From contig JAPUEM010000168.1 in the NCBI GenBank assembly GCA_027492575.1, forward strand, positions 1-36,216: a stretch of 36,216 nucleotides of DNA, written 5' to 3'. The notes under the pieces were generated by a model. The model worked only from the letters and a program-made list of their open reading frames with translations. It did not search any database and was not told the origin of the DNA. Position numbers and translations under genes: made by a program. Position 1 is the stretch's first letter; each line of letters begins with the position of its first letter. Below are positions 24,363-35,363 of this stretch, piece by piece. This DNA is from Propionicimonas sp. GTDB taxonomy: Bacteria; Actinomycetota; Actinomycetes; Propionibacteriales; Propionibacteriaceae.

Positions 24363-26267
24363 TCATTCGGTGAGCAGCCGGCTGAGCCGGCGGACGAACC
24401 GGTGGTGGTCGTCGCAGGAATCCAGCAACGCGACGATGCTGGCGGGGTCGTTGAGCACGCCGATCAGCTCGTCCAGGACGTCCCGGAAGACCGGGCGTCC
24501 GTCCGGGCTCACCGCGAACATCAGCACCAGTCGCACCGAGGAGGGTCCCCAGGGAATCGGGGTCTCGCTGACGAGCACCGCGATGCCGGTCTTGGCCGCG
24601 TCCATGTACATGGAATGGGGAATGGCGAACTGTCCGCCGAAGGCCGTCGGTGAGCGCCGCTCGCGGTCGAGCACGTCGGCCAGGAAGCCCCGCGCGACGT
24701 AGCCCTCCCGTTCCAGCGTCCGGCTCAGCAGGGTGAGCGCGTCCAGCTTGCTGGCGACCTGTTCCCGATGGTGGAAGAGGTTCGGATCCAGCAGCGAGAT
24801 CATGTTGGCGCGCAGCTTGGCCCGTGCCGCCCGCACCCGTTCGGCGCGGACGGCGGTGGCCACCTTGTCGATGTCGGCCTCGGTCAGGAAGGGGCTGATC
24901 CGCAGCACCGGAAGGGTGTCCAGATCGAGATCCACCACCGAGACCACCAGGTCGCTGGTCACCGTCGACCAGTCGTGGCTGAGGCTGGTCACCAGGTTCT
25001 CCACCACCGCGTGCTCCTGGACGATCCGGCCGAGCCGGTCGGCGAGCTCCTCGTGCAGGGTGCTGTACCGCGGGGCGACGCAGGTGATGGTGACCGGCGG
25101 GCCCTGCGTCATCTGCCGCTGCACCTGGTTGCCCAGGTGGAAGGCCAGGAAGTCCACCTCCCCGGCGCCGACCTCGATCCCGGTGCGGGCCTCGATGCGG
25201 TGGGCGAACTGCAGCGCAAGTTCATGGATGAGCGGGTGCATGTTGCGGAAGTCGGGACCCAGCGGGGTGTCCAGACTCTCGCCATTGCTCGCCCGCAGGA
25301 TCAGCGCCTGGACGTGGAGCGTCAGCGCGAAGACGGTCGCCTCGTCGTAGAGGTCGAGCAGGAACTGGTTGGAGAGATCGCGCAAGGCCTCACGGGTGAT
25401 GCCCAGGGCCTCGGCGGAGACGGCGGAGCGGACGGCGGTCTCCGACACCCGGGTGGCCAGGATGTCGTGCAGGTTCTGCAGATCCGCGTCGGAGAGAACG
25501 ACGTCGAAGATCTGCCGCACCGCGCTGGCCAGGCCCTCGGTGGCCGCCCAGACCGCGCCGCGGCGTCCGGTGGGCAGCGGCTCCCCGACCGCCGTCAGCA
25601 CGTGGCCGGCGCTGATCCGATCGGCGGCGATGGTCAGGTGCATCACGAGATCGTTCAGGACGTACTCGTTGACATCCAGCCCCGCCTCGGCCAGATGGCC
25701 GATCGCGGCGTCGTGCAGCCGGCGGGCGCGTCCGTGCCGCTGCGGGCCGTCCAGGCTGGGCAGGCCGGCCTCGCCGGAGCCGAGCAGCAGGTGGCGCACC
25801 AGCTTGCGCTGCTGCCGTTCCGGCCCCTCGATGCGGACGATCTCGCGGTCGCGGCGGATCACCAGCTGGTGCTCGCGCAAGAGTTCCCGGGCGCGGCCAA
25901 GGTCGGCCTCGATGGTGGCCGGGCTCACGCTGAGACGCTCCCCCAGTTCGAAGACGTCCGCTCCGTCGGCGTGGCCCACCAGGTAGCGAACGATGTAGTA
26001 GAGCCGCTTCTCGGGGCTGTCGTAGCCGGTACGGCGCTTGCCGCGCGTGTTCCGGTGGCGCCGGTAGGCGCGCTCGTCGAGGCGGTAGCCGTCCTGGTCG
26101 GAGATGATCAACGGAGCCTGCGCGCCGGAGTTGATGGCGCGCACGTAGTCGCGGACGCTGCGGGCGGTCACTCCCAGGCGCAGCGCCAGCTCCCGGCCGG
26201 TCAGCCGTCCCTCTGCCGCCCGCAACTCGTTGACAAGCTGCTGCTGGCGCTCATGGCGTGTCTGCAT
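24363..26267 (-). CDS. PRD-containing transcriptional activator with HTH and EIIA domains (LicR/MtlR type)
   Basis: This 634-residue regulator is controlled by PTS phosphorylation. Domains in order: DeoR-like HTH (about 18-45, GRELALRLGVTARSVRDYV), Mga-like HTH (about 90-130, LGERLSVSPATIEADLGRA), PRD1 (His210 in DLVMHLTIA), PRD2 (His318 and His377 in LTLHVQ and FLAFHLG), an EIIB-like domain (about 392-480, Cys396), and an EIIA fructose/mannitol-type domain (about 500-634, His551 in AIPHS). The N-terminus is a DNA-binding, not an RNA-binding (CAT), domain, so it should act on operators rather than on the RAT leader. ATG 26267 has AGGAGGG 13 bases upstream. It is divergent from the PTS operon across a 75-bp dyad, its likely site of action. 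Confidence 0.93.
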   Translation of the reverse strand: MQTRHERQQQLVNELRAAEGRLTGRELALRLGVTARSVRDYVRAINSGAQAPLIISDQDGYRLDERAYRRHRNTRGKRRTGYDSPEKRLYYIVRYLVGHADGADVFELGERLSVSPATIEADLGRARELLREHQLVIRRDREIVRIEGPERQQRKLVRHLLLGSGEAGLPSLDGPQRHGRARRLHDAAIGHLAEAGLDVNEYVLNDLVMHLTIAADRISAGHVLTAVGEPLPTGRRGAVWAATEGLASAVRQIFDVVLSDADLQNLHDILATRVSETAVRSAVSAEALGITREALRDLSNQFLLDLYDEATVFALTLHVQALILRASNGESLDTPLGPDFRNMHPLIHELALQFAHRIEARTGIEVGAGEVDFLAFHLGNQVQRQMTQGPPVTITCVAPRYSTLHEELADRLGRIVQEHAVVENLVTSLSHDWSTVTSDLVVSVVDLDLDTLPVLRISPFLTEADIDKVATAVRAERVRAARAKLRANMISLLDPNLFHHREQVASKLDALTLLSRTLEREGYVARGFLADVLDRERRSPTAFGGQFAIPHSMYMDAAKTGIAVLVSETPIPWGPSSVRLVLMFAVSPDGRPVFRDVLDELIGVLNDPASIVALLDSCDDHHRFVRRLSRLLTE

Positions 26268-26323
26268 GGTTCGTCGTTGGCCCTCCTGACTGCCGATCAT
26301 CATTGACGGTGGGCGGAAGAAAC

Positions 26324-26398
26324 GCCACCAGGGCCTCTTCCTCACCCCCGGAAGGCCGCCAGTGCGGTTTCCGGGGGTGCGGAAGACACTCTGGTGGC
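26324..26398. promoter_or_regulatory. 75-bp nested inverted repeat between the regulator and the PTS operon
   Basis: Three arm pairs share one centre at 26361 with identical spacers: GCCACCAG/CTGGTGGC (26324-26331, 26391-26398), CTTCC/GGAAG (26337-26341, 26381-26385) and CACCCCCGGAA/TTCCGGGGGTG (26343-26353, 26369-26379). All 24 arm positions match. It fits a large operator for the divergent regulator. A further hairpin (CACCGT...ACGGTG, 26418-26432) lies closer to the EIIB gene. Confidence 0.88.
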
Positions 26399-26469
26399 TT
26401 CGAGGCCGCCCGTCCGGCACCGTGGAACGGTGGGCGCCAACACCGGTGCTCCGGCGACAAGGAGGCGCA

Positions 26470-26781
26470 GTGAAGCAGTTACGGATCCTATTGGTGTGTG
26501 GCTCGGGTGCCAGCAGCGGGTTCATGGCGGCCAACATCCGCAAGGCAGCGGCTGCCCGTGGGATGGACGCGAAGGTCGTCGCCCGCGGCGAGGCCGAGAT
26601 CGAGAACTACGTCGACGAGATCGACGTGCTGATGGTGGGGCCGCACCTGGCCTACATCCTCGACGAGGTGGACGAGTACATCGGCGACCACCCGGTGAAG
26701 GTGATCCTCATGAAGCCGGATTACTACTCCACCCTCGACGGCAACAAGGCCGTCGACCATCTGCTCGCCGAACTCGGCTAG
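26470..26781 (+). CDS. celA: PTS lactose/cellobiose-family EIIB
   Basis: This 103-residue cytosolic phosphocarrier takes phosphate from EIIA and gives it to the sugar on EIIC. The active-site cysteine is Cys10 in LLVCGSGASSGFMA, the P-loop of the Lac/Cel family. Length is typical. GTG 26470 follows AAGGAGG by four bases, a short but workable spacing. It is the first gene of the PTS operon, with EIIC 15 bases downstream. Expression is probably activated by the divergent PRD regulator through the dyad upstream. The substrate is a beta-glucoside such as cellobiose, by association with EIIA and GH1. Confidence 0.93.
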   Translation: MKQLRILLVCGSGASSGFMAANIRKAAAARGMDAKVVARGEAEIENYVDEIDVLMVGPHLAYILDEVDEYIGDHPVKVILMKPDYYSTLDGNKAVDHLLAELG

Positions 26782-26796
26782 AAGGAGCGCTCGCTG

Positions 26797-29875
<3,079 letters not shown>

Positions 29876-29886
29876 GCAGCTGAACA

Positions 29887-29937
29887 GCGCGCCCGGGGCG
29901 GTCACCGATCTGGTGGCCTCCCGGGCGCGTTCGTCTT
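29887..29937 (+). terminator. Terminator of the PTS operon
   Basis: CGCGCCCGGG (29888-29897) pairs perfectly with CCCGGGCGCG (29920-29929), followed by TTCGTCTTT. An inner CACC/GGTG hairpin sits in the loop. It stands between the GH1 gene and a convergent regulator gene. Confidence 0.85.
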
Positions 29938-29947
29938 TGGTGAGAGG

Positions 29948-30580
29948 TCAGCCGTCGCTGCCGCGCGGGATGCCGAGGGTCGCCAGCAGGTCTTCGTGGA
30001 ACTGGATCCACACCAGCTGGCAGGAGGCCCGGTCCGGAGCGTCCACCCACTCGGCCCGGCCGGCCCGGGCGTGCCGGACGGCTGTGGCGTGAAGGTCGGC
30101 GTAGCCGTCGAACCGGTGCAGCTCGCTGGTCAGGCCGGTGGCAAGCGTCGCGAACTCGCGGTCGATCGCCTCCAGCTCACCGAGCACGGCGTCGTCCCAG
30201 ACCAGGTCGCTGTGGTCGTTGGCCGCCAGCCGGTCCCACGGCTCGGGCTTCAGCTGCCAGCGGGTGCTGGCCTCGCCGTGCCGCCGGTTCAGCGGAAGGA
30301 AGCGCTGGTGGGCCGCCGCCACGGCTTCGCGGAGACCGGTCTCGTCCAGCTCCTCGGCCAGCTGGCGTTCGTTCTCCGCTCGTCCGCGCTCAGTCAGCGA
30401 CCAGGTCTCGCCGAACCAGTCGTGGCGGGTCACCCAGCCGTACGCCTGGGCGTCCAGCAGGTGCTCGCGGACCTCGGCCGCGTTGAGCCGGAACCGCTCC
30501 GCGATGGCCACGGCGGATGGGCCGCCCAGCACCCGGACACCGTGCAACGCCAGCAGCGCGGGACCGGACCGGTGCGTCAC
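29948..30580 (-). CDS. Winged-helix transcriptional regulator, coupled to a HAD phosphatase
   Basis: This 210-residue protein has an N-terminal winged helix (about residues 5-70: ALLALHGVRVLGG, AVAIAERFRLNAAEVREHLLD, GWVTRHDWFGETWSLTERG), the pattern of a DNA-binding regulator with a beta wing. The remaining 140 residues are helical with conserved-looking Trp/His patches (RRHGEASTRWQLKPEPWDRL) and no recognised ligand domain. GTG 30580 overlaps the upstream HAD stop by four bases (GTGA), so the pair is cotranscribed. Target genes are unknown, and no operator was identified. Confidence 0.75.
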   Translation of the reverse strand: MTHRSGPALLALHGVRVLGGPSAVAIAERFRLNAAEVREHLLDAQAYGWVTRHDWFGETWSLTERGRAENERQLAEELDETGLREAVAAAHQRFLPLNRRHGEASTRWQLKPEPWDRLAANDHSDLVWDDAVLGELEAIDREFATLATGLTSELHRFDGYADLHATAVRHARAGRAEWVDAPDRASCQLVWIQFHEDLLATLGIPRGSDG

Positions 30581-31386
30581 GACTGCGAGGTCCGCTCGGC
30601 GATCAGGGCGCGGATGACCTGCGGCACGCCGTGCTCCTCGTTGGAGGCGGTGGTGAATCGGGCCACCTCGTGGATGGCCTCGTCGGCGTTGCTCACCGCG
30701 TAGCTGTGGTACACCGAGCCGAGCATCTCCAGGTCGTTGAGGGCGTCGCCGAAGGCCATCAACTCGTCGTGGTTCAACCCGAGGTGTTCGGCCAGCACGC
30801 CCAGCGCGTGGCCCTTGGTGACGCCACGGTTCATGATGTCCATCCAGGCGGCGCCGCCGATGGTGACCGAGTAGTCGTCCCCGTAGACCGGCTGGAAGAC
30901 GGTCTCGTAGTGGTGGCGGGCGGTGCCGTCGGCGAAGTGGGCGGTGAACTTGTCGGCCGGCACGTCGACGCTGGTCAGGTCGTCCACGAACTCGATGGTG
31001 GTCTGGAACCGGCGCAGCACCTCCGCGTGTTCGAGGTGGCCGCTCCAGGCGTAGGCGGATTCGACGCCGCAGATGATCGGGATGCCGGAGGTCCGCGAAA
31101 GGGTGAGCTCGATCATCTCGTGGTAGCTCGGGGTCGGCAGAATGCTCTGGAAGAGGATCTCGTCGCGGTAGACCACGGTGCCGCCGTTGTCGGCGATGTA
31201 GGCGATGCCGTCGCTCGGCGGGAACATCGCCTGCAGGGTCACCAGCGGACGTCCGCTGGCCGCCACGAAGAGCACCCCGGCCTCGTTCAGGCTCCTGATG
31301 TCGTCCAGGAAGCCGGGCGGCAGTTCGCCGTCCCCGGTCAGCAGCGTGTGATCCATGTCGGACGCGACCAGGCGCACGGACTTCAT
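30577..31386 (-). CDS. Cof-type HAD-superfamily phosphatase
   Basis: This 269-residue protein is a HAD hydrolase of the Cof/IIB group, which dephosphorylates sugar phosphates, nucleotides or cofactors. Motif I is ASDMDHTLLTGDG (nucleophile Asp10, acid/base Asp12), motif II VAASGRP, motif III the lysine in GVTKGHAL, and motif IV FGDALNDLEML. The insert between motifs II and III (about 80-190) is the C2-type cap. ATG 31386 is chosen because the conserved start SVRLVASDMD follows directly and AGAGGG lies just upstream. Its position near the PTS locus makes a sugar-phosphate substrate possible but not shown. Confidence 0.92.
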   Translation of the reverse strand: MKSVRLVASDMDHTLLTGDGELPPGFLDDIRSLNEAGVLFVAASGRPLVTLQAMFPPSDGIAYIADNGGTVVYRDEILFQSILPTPSYHEMIELTLSRTSGIPIICGVESAYAWSGHLEHAEVLRRFQTTIEFVDDLTSVDVPADKFTAHFADGTARHHYETVFQPVYGDDYSVTIGGAAWMDIMNRGVTKGHALGVLAEHLGLNHDELMAFGDALNDLEMLGSVYHSYAVSNADEAIHEVARFTTASNEEHGVPQVIRALIAERTSQS

Positions 31387-31441
31387 CGGTTCCCTCTCGA
31401 TCTTTGCGGCGAAGACCACTCTCCCATGTCCGCGCCAGGAC

Positions 31442-31828
31442 TCAGGCGGCCAGGCCGATCACGAGCAGCACGATCGCCAGCAGCGGAAAGAGCCCCTGGA
31501 CCAGGGCCGCCCGGAGGCGTCCGCGGTCGGAACCGACGAGCACCAGGGAGGCGGCCAGCATCGAGCCGACCCCTGCCAGCACCAGCGTCGACCCGATCAG
31601 CAGCCGGTCGGCGGCGACGAAGACGATCCCGAGCACGGTGATGATCGCCAGGAAGAGGTTGTAGAACCCCTGGTTGAAGGCCAACTCCTTGGTGGATTCG
31701 GCCTGCTCGGCGGTCAGCCCGAAGACCGCCCGCCCCGGCCGCTTCGTCCACGCCACCGACTCCAGATAGAAAATGTAGACGTGGATCAGCGCCGCCACGC
31801 CCGCCAGCACCAGCCCCACGATCAGCAC
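31442..31828 (-). CDS. DUF1304 family membrane protein
   Basis: This is a 128-residue, four-segment membrane protein matching DUF1304: IHVYIFYLESVAW (first segment), FGLTAEQAESTKELAFNQGFYNLFLA, and two later hydrophobic segments. Its function is unknown in the family. GTG 31828 is chosen because the conserved protein begins there. The longer in-frame extension to 31930 crosses sequence from a decayed regulator gene read in another frame and is probably not translated. No clear ribosome site is seen. Confidence 0.82.
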   Translation of the reverse strand: MLIVGLVLAGVAALIHVYIFYLESVAWTKRPGRAVFGLTAEQAESTKELAFNQGFYNLFLAIITVLGIVFVAADRLLIGSTLVLAGVGSMLAASLVLVGSDRGRLRAALVQGLFPLLAIVLLVIGLAA

Positions 31829-31832
31829 GAGT

Positions 31833-31964
31833 TCAGGGTAACCCGTCCAGCCGATGTCGGCCTGGCGTGACGAGCCCGGATTCGTAGGCGAGCACCACCA
31901 GCTGCGCCCGATCCCACAGGCGTCGTGCACTGCGACCCAGGAACATCAGGTCGGATACATCACG
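31833..31964 (-). pseudogene. C-terminal remnant of a LuxR/NarL-type response regulator
   Basis: On the minus strand the frame gives LWDRAQLVVLAYESGLVTPG and then a stop at 31833-31835. This is the standard end of a NarL/FixJ HTH domain. Upstream residues (DVSDLMFLGRSARR) are only vaguely HTH-like, and no receiver domain follows. It ends five bases before the DUF1304 start. Confidence 0.65.
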
Positions 31965-31978
31965 GTGCTGGTGGTCCT

Positions 31979-32059
31979 GATGCCGGCCACTGGGTGCAGC
32001 GCGACCAGCCCGCCGTCGTCGCCATAGCCGTGCTGGACTTCCTGGCCGCCCTTGCCTGA
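31979..32059 (+). pseudogene. C-terminal remnant of an alpha/beta hydrolase
   Basis: The plus-strand frame encodes DAGHWVQRDQPAVVAIAVLD and ends FLAALA-stop at 32057-32059. GHWVQ with the catalytic histidine and the final helix are the usual end of an alpha/beta hydrolase. Upstream in frame the similarity is lost, so only the 3' end remains. The rest of the gap to 32276 shows no gene. Confidence 0.6.
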
Positions 32060-32276
32060 GAGGGTGCGCGGAATAGTGGTTATGGGCGGGGGCAAGGGTG
32101 CGCGACTGGCTGGTGCGCTACGAGTTGGTTGTTGTGGGGTCGCACGGATGGGCTCAGAACGACTAGTTCATCGCGCAGCGGCGACGCGGGTCGGACAACC
32201 TGCCTCGTAACGACCATCCTGCGCACCAGCCGCGCTCCCCCTCCTCATTCTCCGAGGCGGTAAGTACGCTTCCGGC

Positions 32277-32681
32277 ATGGCCGAGAACAAGACCCAGCCC
32301 ACTGCCGCCAGCGTCGCGGAGTTCCTCGACGGCGTCGCGCCGCGCCGGCAGGAAGAGTCCGAGAAGCTGATCGCCCTGATGCGGGAGATCTCCGGCAACG
32401 AGCCGGTGCTGTGGGGACCGAGCATCATCGGGTTCGGCAGCACCCATTACCGCTACGAGAGTGGCCGCGAGGGCGACATGCCGGTGCTCGCGTTCAGCCC
32501 GCGCAAGGCCCGCCTGACGATCTACTTCGACGGCTTCGACCGGTACGCCGAGCACCTCGCCCGGCTCGGCAAGCACAGCACCAGCGTCGCCTGCCTGTAC
32601 ATGAACAAGTTGGACGACATCGACCTGGGCGTGCTGCGCGAGATGCTGGAGATCTGCCACAGCCGGTTCGCCGACCGGTGA
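32277..32681 (+). CDS. DUF1801 domain protein
   Basis: This 134-residue cytosolic protein matches DUF1801 (YdhG-like fold): SVAEFLDGVAPRRQEESEKL, the core LWGPSIIGFGSTHYRYESGR, and FSPRKARLTIYFDGF. Length and motif order are typical. The biochemical role in the family is unknown. ATG 32277 lies a few bases after a purine-poor leader. It stands alone between the decayed genes and the GntR-ABC operon. Confidence 0.9.
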   Translation: MAENKTQPTAASVAEFLDGVAPRRQEESEKLIALMREISGNEPVLWGPSIIGFGSTHYRYESGREGDMPVLAFSPRKARLTIYFDGFDRYAEHLARLGKHSTSVACLYMNKLDDIDLGVLREMLEICHSRFADR

Positions 32682-32688
32682 CATCTGC

Positions 32689-32730
32689 CGATCCCTGAGG
32701 TCGGCCGAAGGCCGATTCTCGAAGGGTCGG
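32689..32730 (-). repeat. Family A repeat interrupted by a small palindrome
   Basis: CGATCCCTGAG (32689-32699) and TCGAAGGGTCGG (32719-32730) are the two ends of a minus-orientation family A copy. The four central bases are replaced by 19 bases containing TCGGCC-GAA-GGCCGA, a 6-bp hairpin. Confidence 0.75.
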
Positions 32731-32786
32731 CCACCACGGACAGCCGTTCGACCATCGCCCTTGTGCGACCTCCCTGTCATGCTATT

Positions 32787-32804
32787 GTATTAATGCATTA
32801 GTAC
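32787..32804. promoter_or_regulatory. Palindromic operator and promoter of the GntR-ABC operon
   Basis: GTATTAATGCATTAGTAC is an almost perfect dyad, with TAATGCATTA exact, in an AT-rich island. It overlaps a plausible -10 region (TATTGT, 32783) whose -35 would be TTGTGC (32761), and ends directly before AGGAGG (32805-32810). Autorepression by the GntR protein it precedes is the simplest role. Confidence 0.72.
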
Positions 32805-32816
32805 AGGAGGACAGTG

Positions 32817-33212
32817 ATGGACTTCGACCCGGGGCAGCCGATCTGGCTTCAGCTCGTCCGCGAGTTCACCCGCCGGATCGCGACCGGCGCCTGGCCCGCC
32901 GGCGAACGCGTCCCGAGCGTCCGCGATCTGGCCGGTGAACTCGGAGTGAACCCGAACACCGTGCAGCGAGCGCTCGCCGAGCTCGAGCGCACCCGGCTGG
33001 CGGTCGCAGAACGGACAGCCGGACGCTTCGTCACCACGAACGCAGAGCTCATCACCCAGGCCCAGCTCGGTCTGGCCCGGGCGGCCGCCGACACCTTCAT
33101 CGCCGCGGCACACGGCCTGCAGCTGCTCCCGGAAGCCGCCCTGAACCTGGTAGCCGAGCGCTGGCAGCTCTCCCCCACCGACGCATCCACACCCAACGAG
33201 GAGCACCGATGA
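32817..33212 (+). CDS. GntR-family regulator, YtrA subfamily
   Basis: This 131-residue repressor has an N-terminal winged helix (WLQLVREFTRRIATGAW, RVPSVRDLAGELGVNPNTVQRAL at about residues 10-65) and only a short helical C-terminus, as in YtrA-type GntR proteins that control linked ABC transporters. ATG 32817 sits six bases after AGGAGG, better than GTG 32814. Its stop overlaps the ABC ATPase start (ATGA). The dyad just upstream is a likely autoregulatory operator. Confidence 0.92.
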   Translation: MDFDPGQPIWLQLVREFTRRIATGAWPAGERVPSVRDLAGELGVNPNTVQRALAELERTRLAVAERTAGRFVTTNAELITQAQLGLARAAADTFIAAAHGLQLLPEAALNLVAERWQLSPTDASTPNEEHR

Positions 33213-33919
33213 CCACCGCTCTGGAGATCCGCAATCTCAGCCGTCAGTACGGCCCAGTCCGGGCGTTGGACGACCTGAGCCTCACCCTGGACGCCGGGCG
33301 CATCGTCGCGCTCTTCGGCGAGAACGGCTCCGGCAAGACGACCCTGCTGAAGATCGTGGCGGGGCTGCTGGCCGAGTACACCGGCGAGGTGCTCGTCCAC
33401 GGCGAACGGCCCGGGCCGGCCAGCAAGGCGATGGTCTCCTTCCTGCCGGACGAGAGCTTCCTGCCCGGCGGGGTGACCGCGCAGGGCGCGGTGGCGATGT
33501 TCACCGACTTCTTCGACGACTTCGCCCCTGCCCGGGCAACAGCCCTGGTCGACGACTTCGGCATCGACCGCCGGCGTGCGCTGAAGACCCTGTCGAAGGG
33601 TCAGCGCGAGAAGGTGCAGTTGGCGCTGGCGATGAGCCGGCGGGCCCGGGTCTACCTGCTGGACGAGCCGATCTCCGGGGTCGACCCCGCGGCGCGCGAG
33701 ACGATCCTTTCCACCATCCTCACCCAGTACGACCCGGAGGCCCTGGTGGTCATCTCGACCCACCTGATCGCCGACATCGAGCCGGTGGCGGACGCCGCGG
33801 TCTTCCTGCGGGCGGGCCGCGTCCTGCTCGCCGGGGACGCCGACGACCTGCGCGCCGAGCACGGCATGAGCCTCGACCGGCTGTTCCGCACCGCCTACCA
33901 GACCCCTGTCAGGAGCTGA
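33209..33919 (+). CDS. ABC transporter ATP-binding protein
   Basis: This 236-residue nucleotide-binding subunit shows Walker A GENGSGKTT (37-45), signature LSKGQ (128-132), Walker B VYLLDEP (148-154) and H-loop His185 (ISTHLIADIEPV). The Q-loop position reads FLPDESFLPGG, without the usual glutamine. YtrB/BcrA-type transporters with GntR regulators often respond to cell-envelope stress or antimicrobials. It is coupled to the regulator and is followed two bases later by the permease. Confidence 0.95.
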   Translation: MTTALEIRNLSRQYGPVRALDDLSLTLDAGRIVALFGENGSGKTTLLKIVAGLLAEYTGEVLVHGERPGPASKAMVSFLPDESFLPGGVTAQGAVAMFTDFFDDFAPARATALVDDFGIDRRRALKTLSKGQREKVQLALAMSRRARVYLLDEPISGVDPAARETILSTILTQYDPEALVVISTHLIADIEPVADAAVFLRAGRVLLAGDADDLRAEHGMSLDRLFRTAYQTPVRS

Positions 33920-33921
33920 CC

Positions 33922-34731
33922 ATGTACGCCGCCCTCATCAAGAACGAAGCCCGGCTCGAGGCACGGCCGCTCGCCGCCTACCTGGGCATCGCGCTGGCCC
34001 TCTTCGGCACCGGCTCGCTGTCGGTGCTGCTGCGCCTGCCGGTGGTCTCCGGCTTCGGGTTCGTCATTGCGATCGCCGCCAGCATCCTGTTGACCATCGG
34101 CATCCCGCTGCACCTGCTGGTGCGCTACTACGTCAGCATGTACGGCCGCCAGGGCTACCTCACCCACGCGATTCCGGCGAAGCACACCGTCCTCTACGCG
34201 GCGAAGTTCACCTGGGCGCTGGTGATCTGGCTGGGCGCGATCCTGGTCGCGCTCGGGCTCGGACTGCTCACCTTCATCGCTCAGGCGATCGCCAGCGGCG
34301 GCGGCGCAGCGGATGTCTGGCGGGCCCTGGACGAGACTTTCGCCGCGGCACCCGCCGCCCGCGGCGTGATGGGTGTCTGGCTGGTGATCGTGCTCTTCGC
34401 CAATGTCGCCCAGTTCGGCTGGGTGGTCAGCTTCGGCATGGAGGAACGGTTCCGTTCGCTGGGGATCGGCGGTCCGGTGCTGATGTGGTTCGCGAGCTAC
34501 ACCGCCCTGCAGGTGCTGAGCATCCTGGCCATCGTGCTGATCCCGATCGGGGTGACCAGCGATCTGAGCCAGTTGGTCTTCGCCAGCTTCATCCCGGAAC
34601 TGGCGACGGCGTTCACCGGCGGGGAGCCGTCCTTCATCCCGCTCGGCTGGCTGGTGGTGCTCCCCCTCGGCCTGCCGGTCTTCGTGCTGTGGACGCTGCG
34701 CTCGCTGCGCGACCACACCTCGCTGCGCTGA
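33922..34731 (+). CDS. ABC transporter permease
   Basis: This 269-residue membrane subunit has about six hydrophobic segments, beginning YLGIALALFGTGSLSVLL and ending WLVVLPLGLPVFVLWTL, with short charged loops. It shows no binding-protein or extracellular domain, as in the small permeases of YtrA-regulated systems. It starts at ATG 33922, two bases after the ATPase stop. The substrate is not determinable; export or envelope-stress sensing is family precedent. Confidence 0.87.
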   Translation: MYAALIKNEARLEARPLAAYLGIALALFGTGSLSVLLRLPVVSGFGFVIAIAASILLTIGIPLHLLVRYYVSMYGRQGYLTHAIPAKHTVLYAAKFTWALVIWLGAILVALGLGLLTFIAQAIASGGGAADVWRALDETFAAAPAARGVMGVWLVIVLFANVAQFGWVVSFGMEERFRSLGIGGPVLMWFASYTALQVLSILAIVLIPIGVTSDLSQLVFASFIPELATAFTGGEPSFIPLGWLVVLPLGLPVFVLWTLRSLRDHTSLR

Positions 34732-34765
34732 CTCCGATGTCAGTACCTCGGCGTACGGTGTGAAC

Positions 34766-35350
34766 ATGTCCACGATCACGATCGAACCAGCGGTCGCCGA
34801 GCGTTTCGACGACGCTCAGGATGCGCTCTCCGGTGGCGGTGACGGCCGCGGCTGCCAGTGCCAGTGGTGGATGCTCACCAACGCCGAATGGGAACGAAGC
34901 AGCCAGCCGGAACGGCAGGAGATGCTGCGCGCCGAACTGGCGGAGGGTCCGCCGCCTGCCTTGATCGCCTACGTCGACGGCGTTGCTGCGGGCTTCGTCC
35001 GGGTCGGTCCGCGGACGACCCACGTCCGGCTCGCCCGCACTCGGGCGATCGCGCCCCACTCCCCCGAGCCCTGGGACGACCCGGCGGTCTGGACGGTGAG
35101 CTGTTTCGTCGTCCGCCGGGAGTACCGCAATCAGGGGCTCAACGCCCGGCTGCTCGCCGCGGCGATCGACCATGCCCGAGACCACGGCGCCCGGGTGATC
35201 GAGGCCTACCCGATCGACGCCACCGTCGGGAAGCCGCGCTCGAACGACCTGTATCACGGAGTGCTCTCGGTCTTTCTGGCAGCCGGCTTCCGCGAGGTGG
35301 CCCGACCCAAGCCGCACCTGGCGATCGTCGAACTGGCGCTGGACCGCTAG
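34766..35350 (+). CDS. GNAT family N-acetyltransferase
   Basis: This 194-residue acyltransferase shows the acetyl-CoA binding loop VVRREYRNQGLNARLL (about residues 115-130) and strand WTVSCFV before it. The N-terminal motif GRGCQCQWWML is shared by a group of uncharacterised GNAT proteins. ATG 34766 is chosen over GTG 34760 because the protein is conserved only from there. The gap of 34 bases from the ABC permease leaves cotranscription possible. The acceptor substrate is unknown. Confidence 0.88.
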   Translation: MSTITIEPAVAERFDDAQDALSGGGDGRGCQCQWWMLTNAEWERSSQPERQEMLRAELAEGPPPALIAYVDGVAAGFVRVGPRTTHVRLARTRAIAPHSPEPWDDPAVWTVSCFVVRREYRNQGLNARLLAAAIDHARDHGARVIEAYPIDATVGKPRSNDLYHGVLSVFLAAGFREVARPKPHLAIVELALDR

Positions 35351-35363
35351 GGGAAACGGGCGA

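Noticed and set aside
24363..26267. The PRD regulator as the protein that binds the RAT-like leader
   Set aside because: Its N-terminus is a DNA-binding HTH pair, not the CAT RNA-binding domain of LicT/BglG antiterminators.
31829..31930. DUF1304 protein starting at 31930
   Set aside because: The extra 34 residues are Trp/Ser/Gly-rich, lie over a decayed regulator in another frame, and precede the conserved start.
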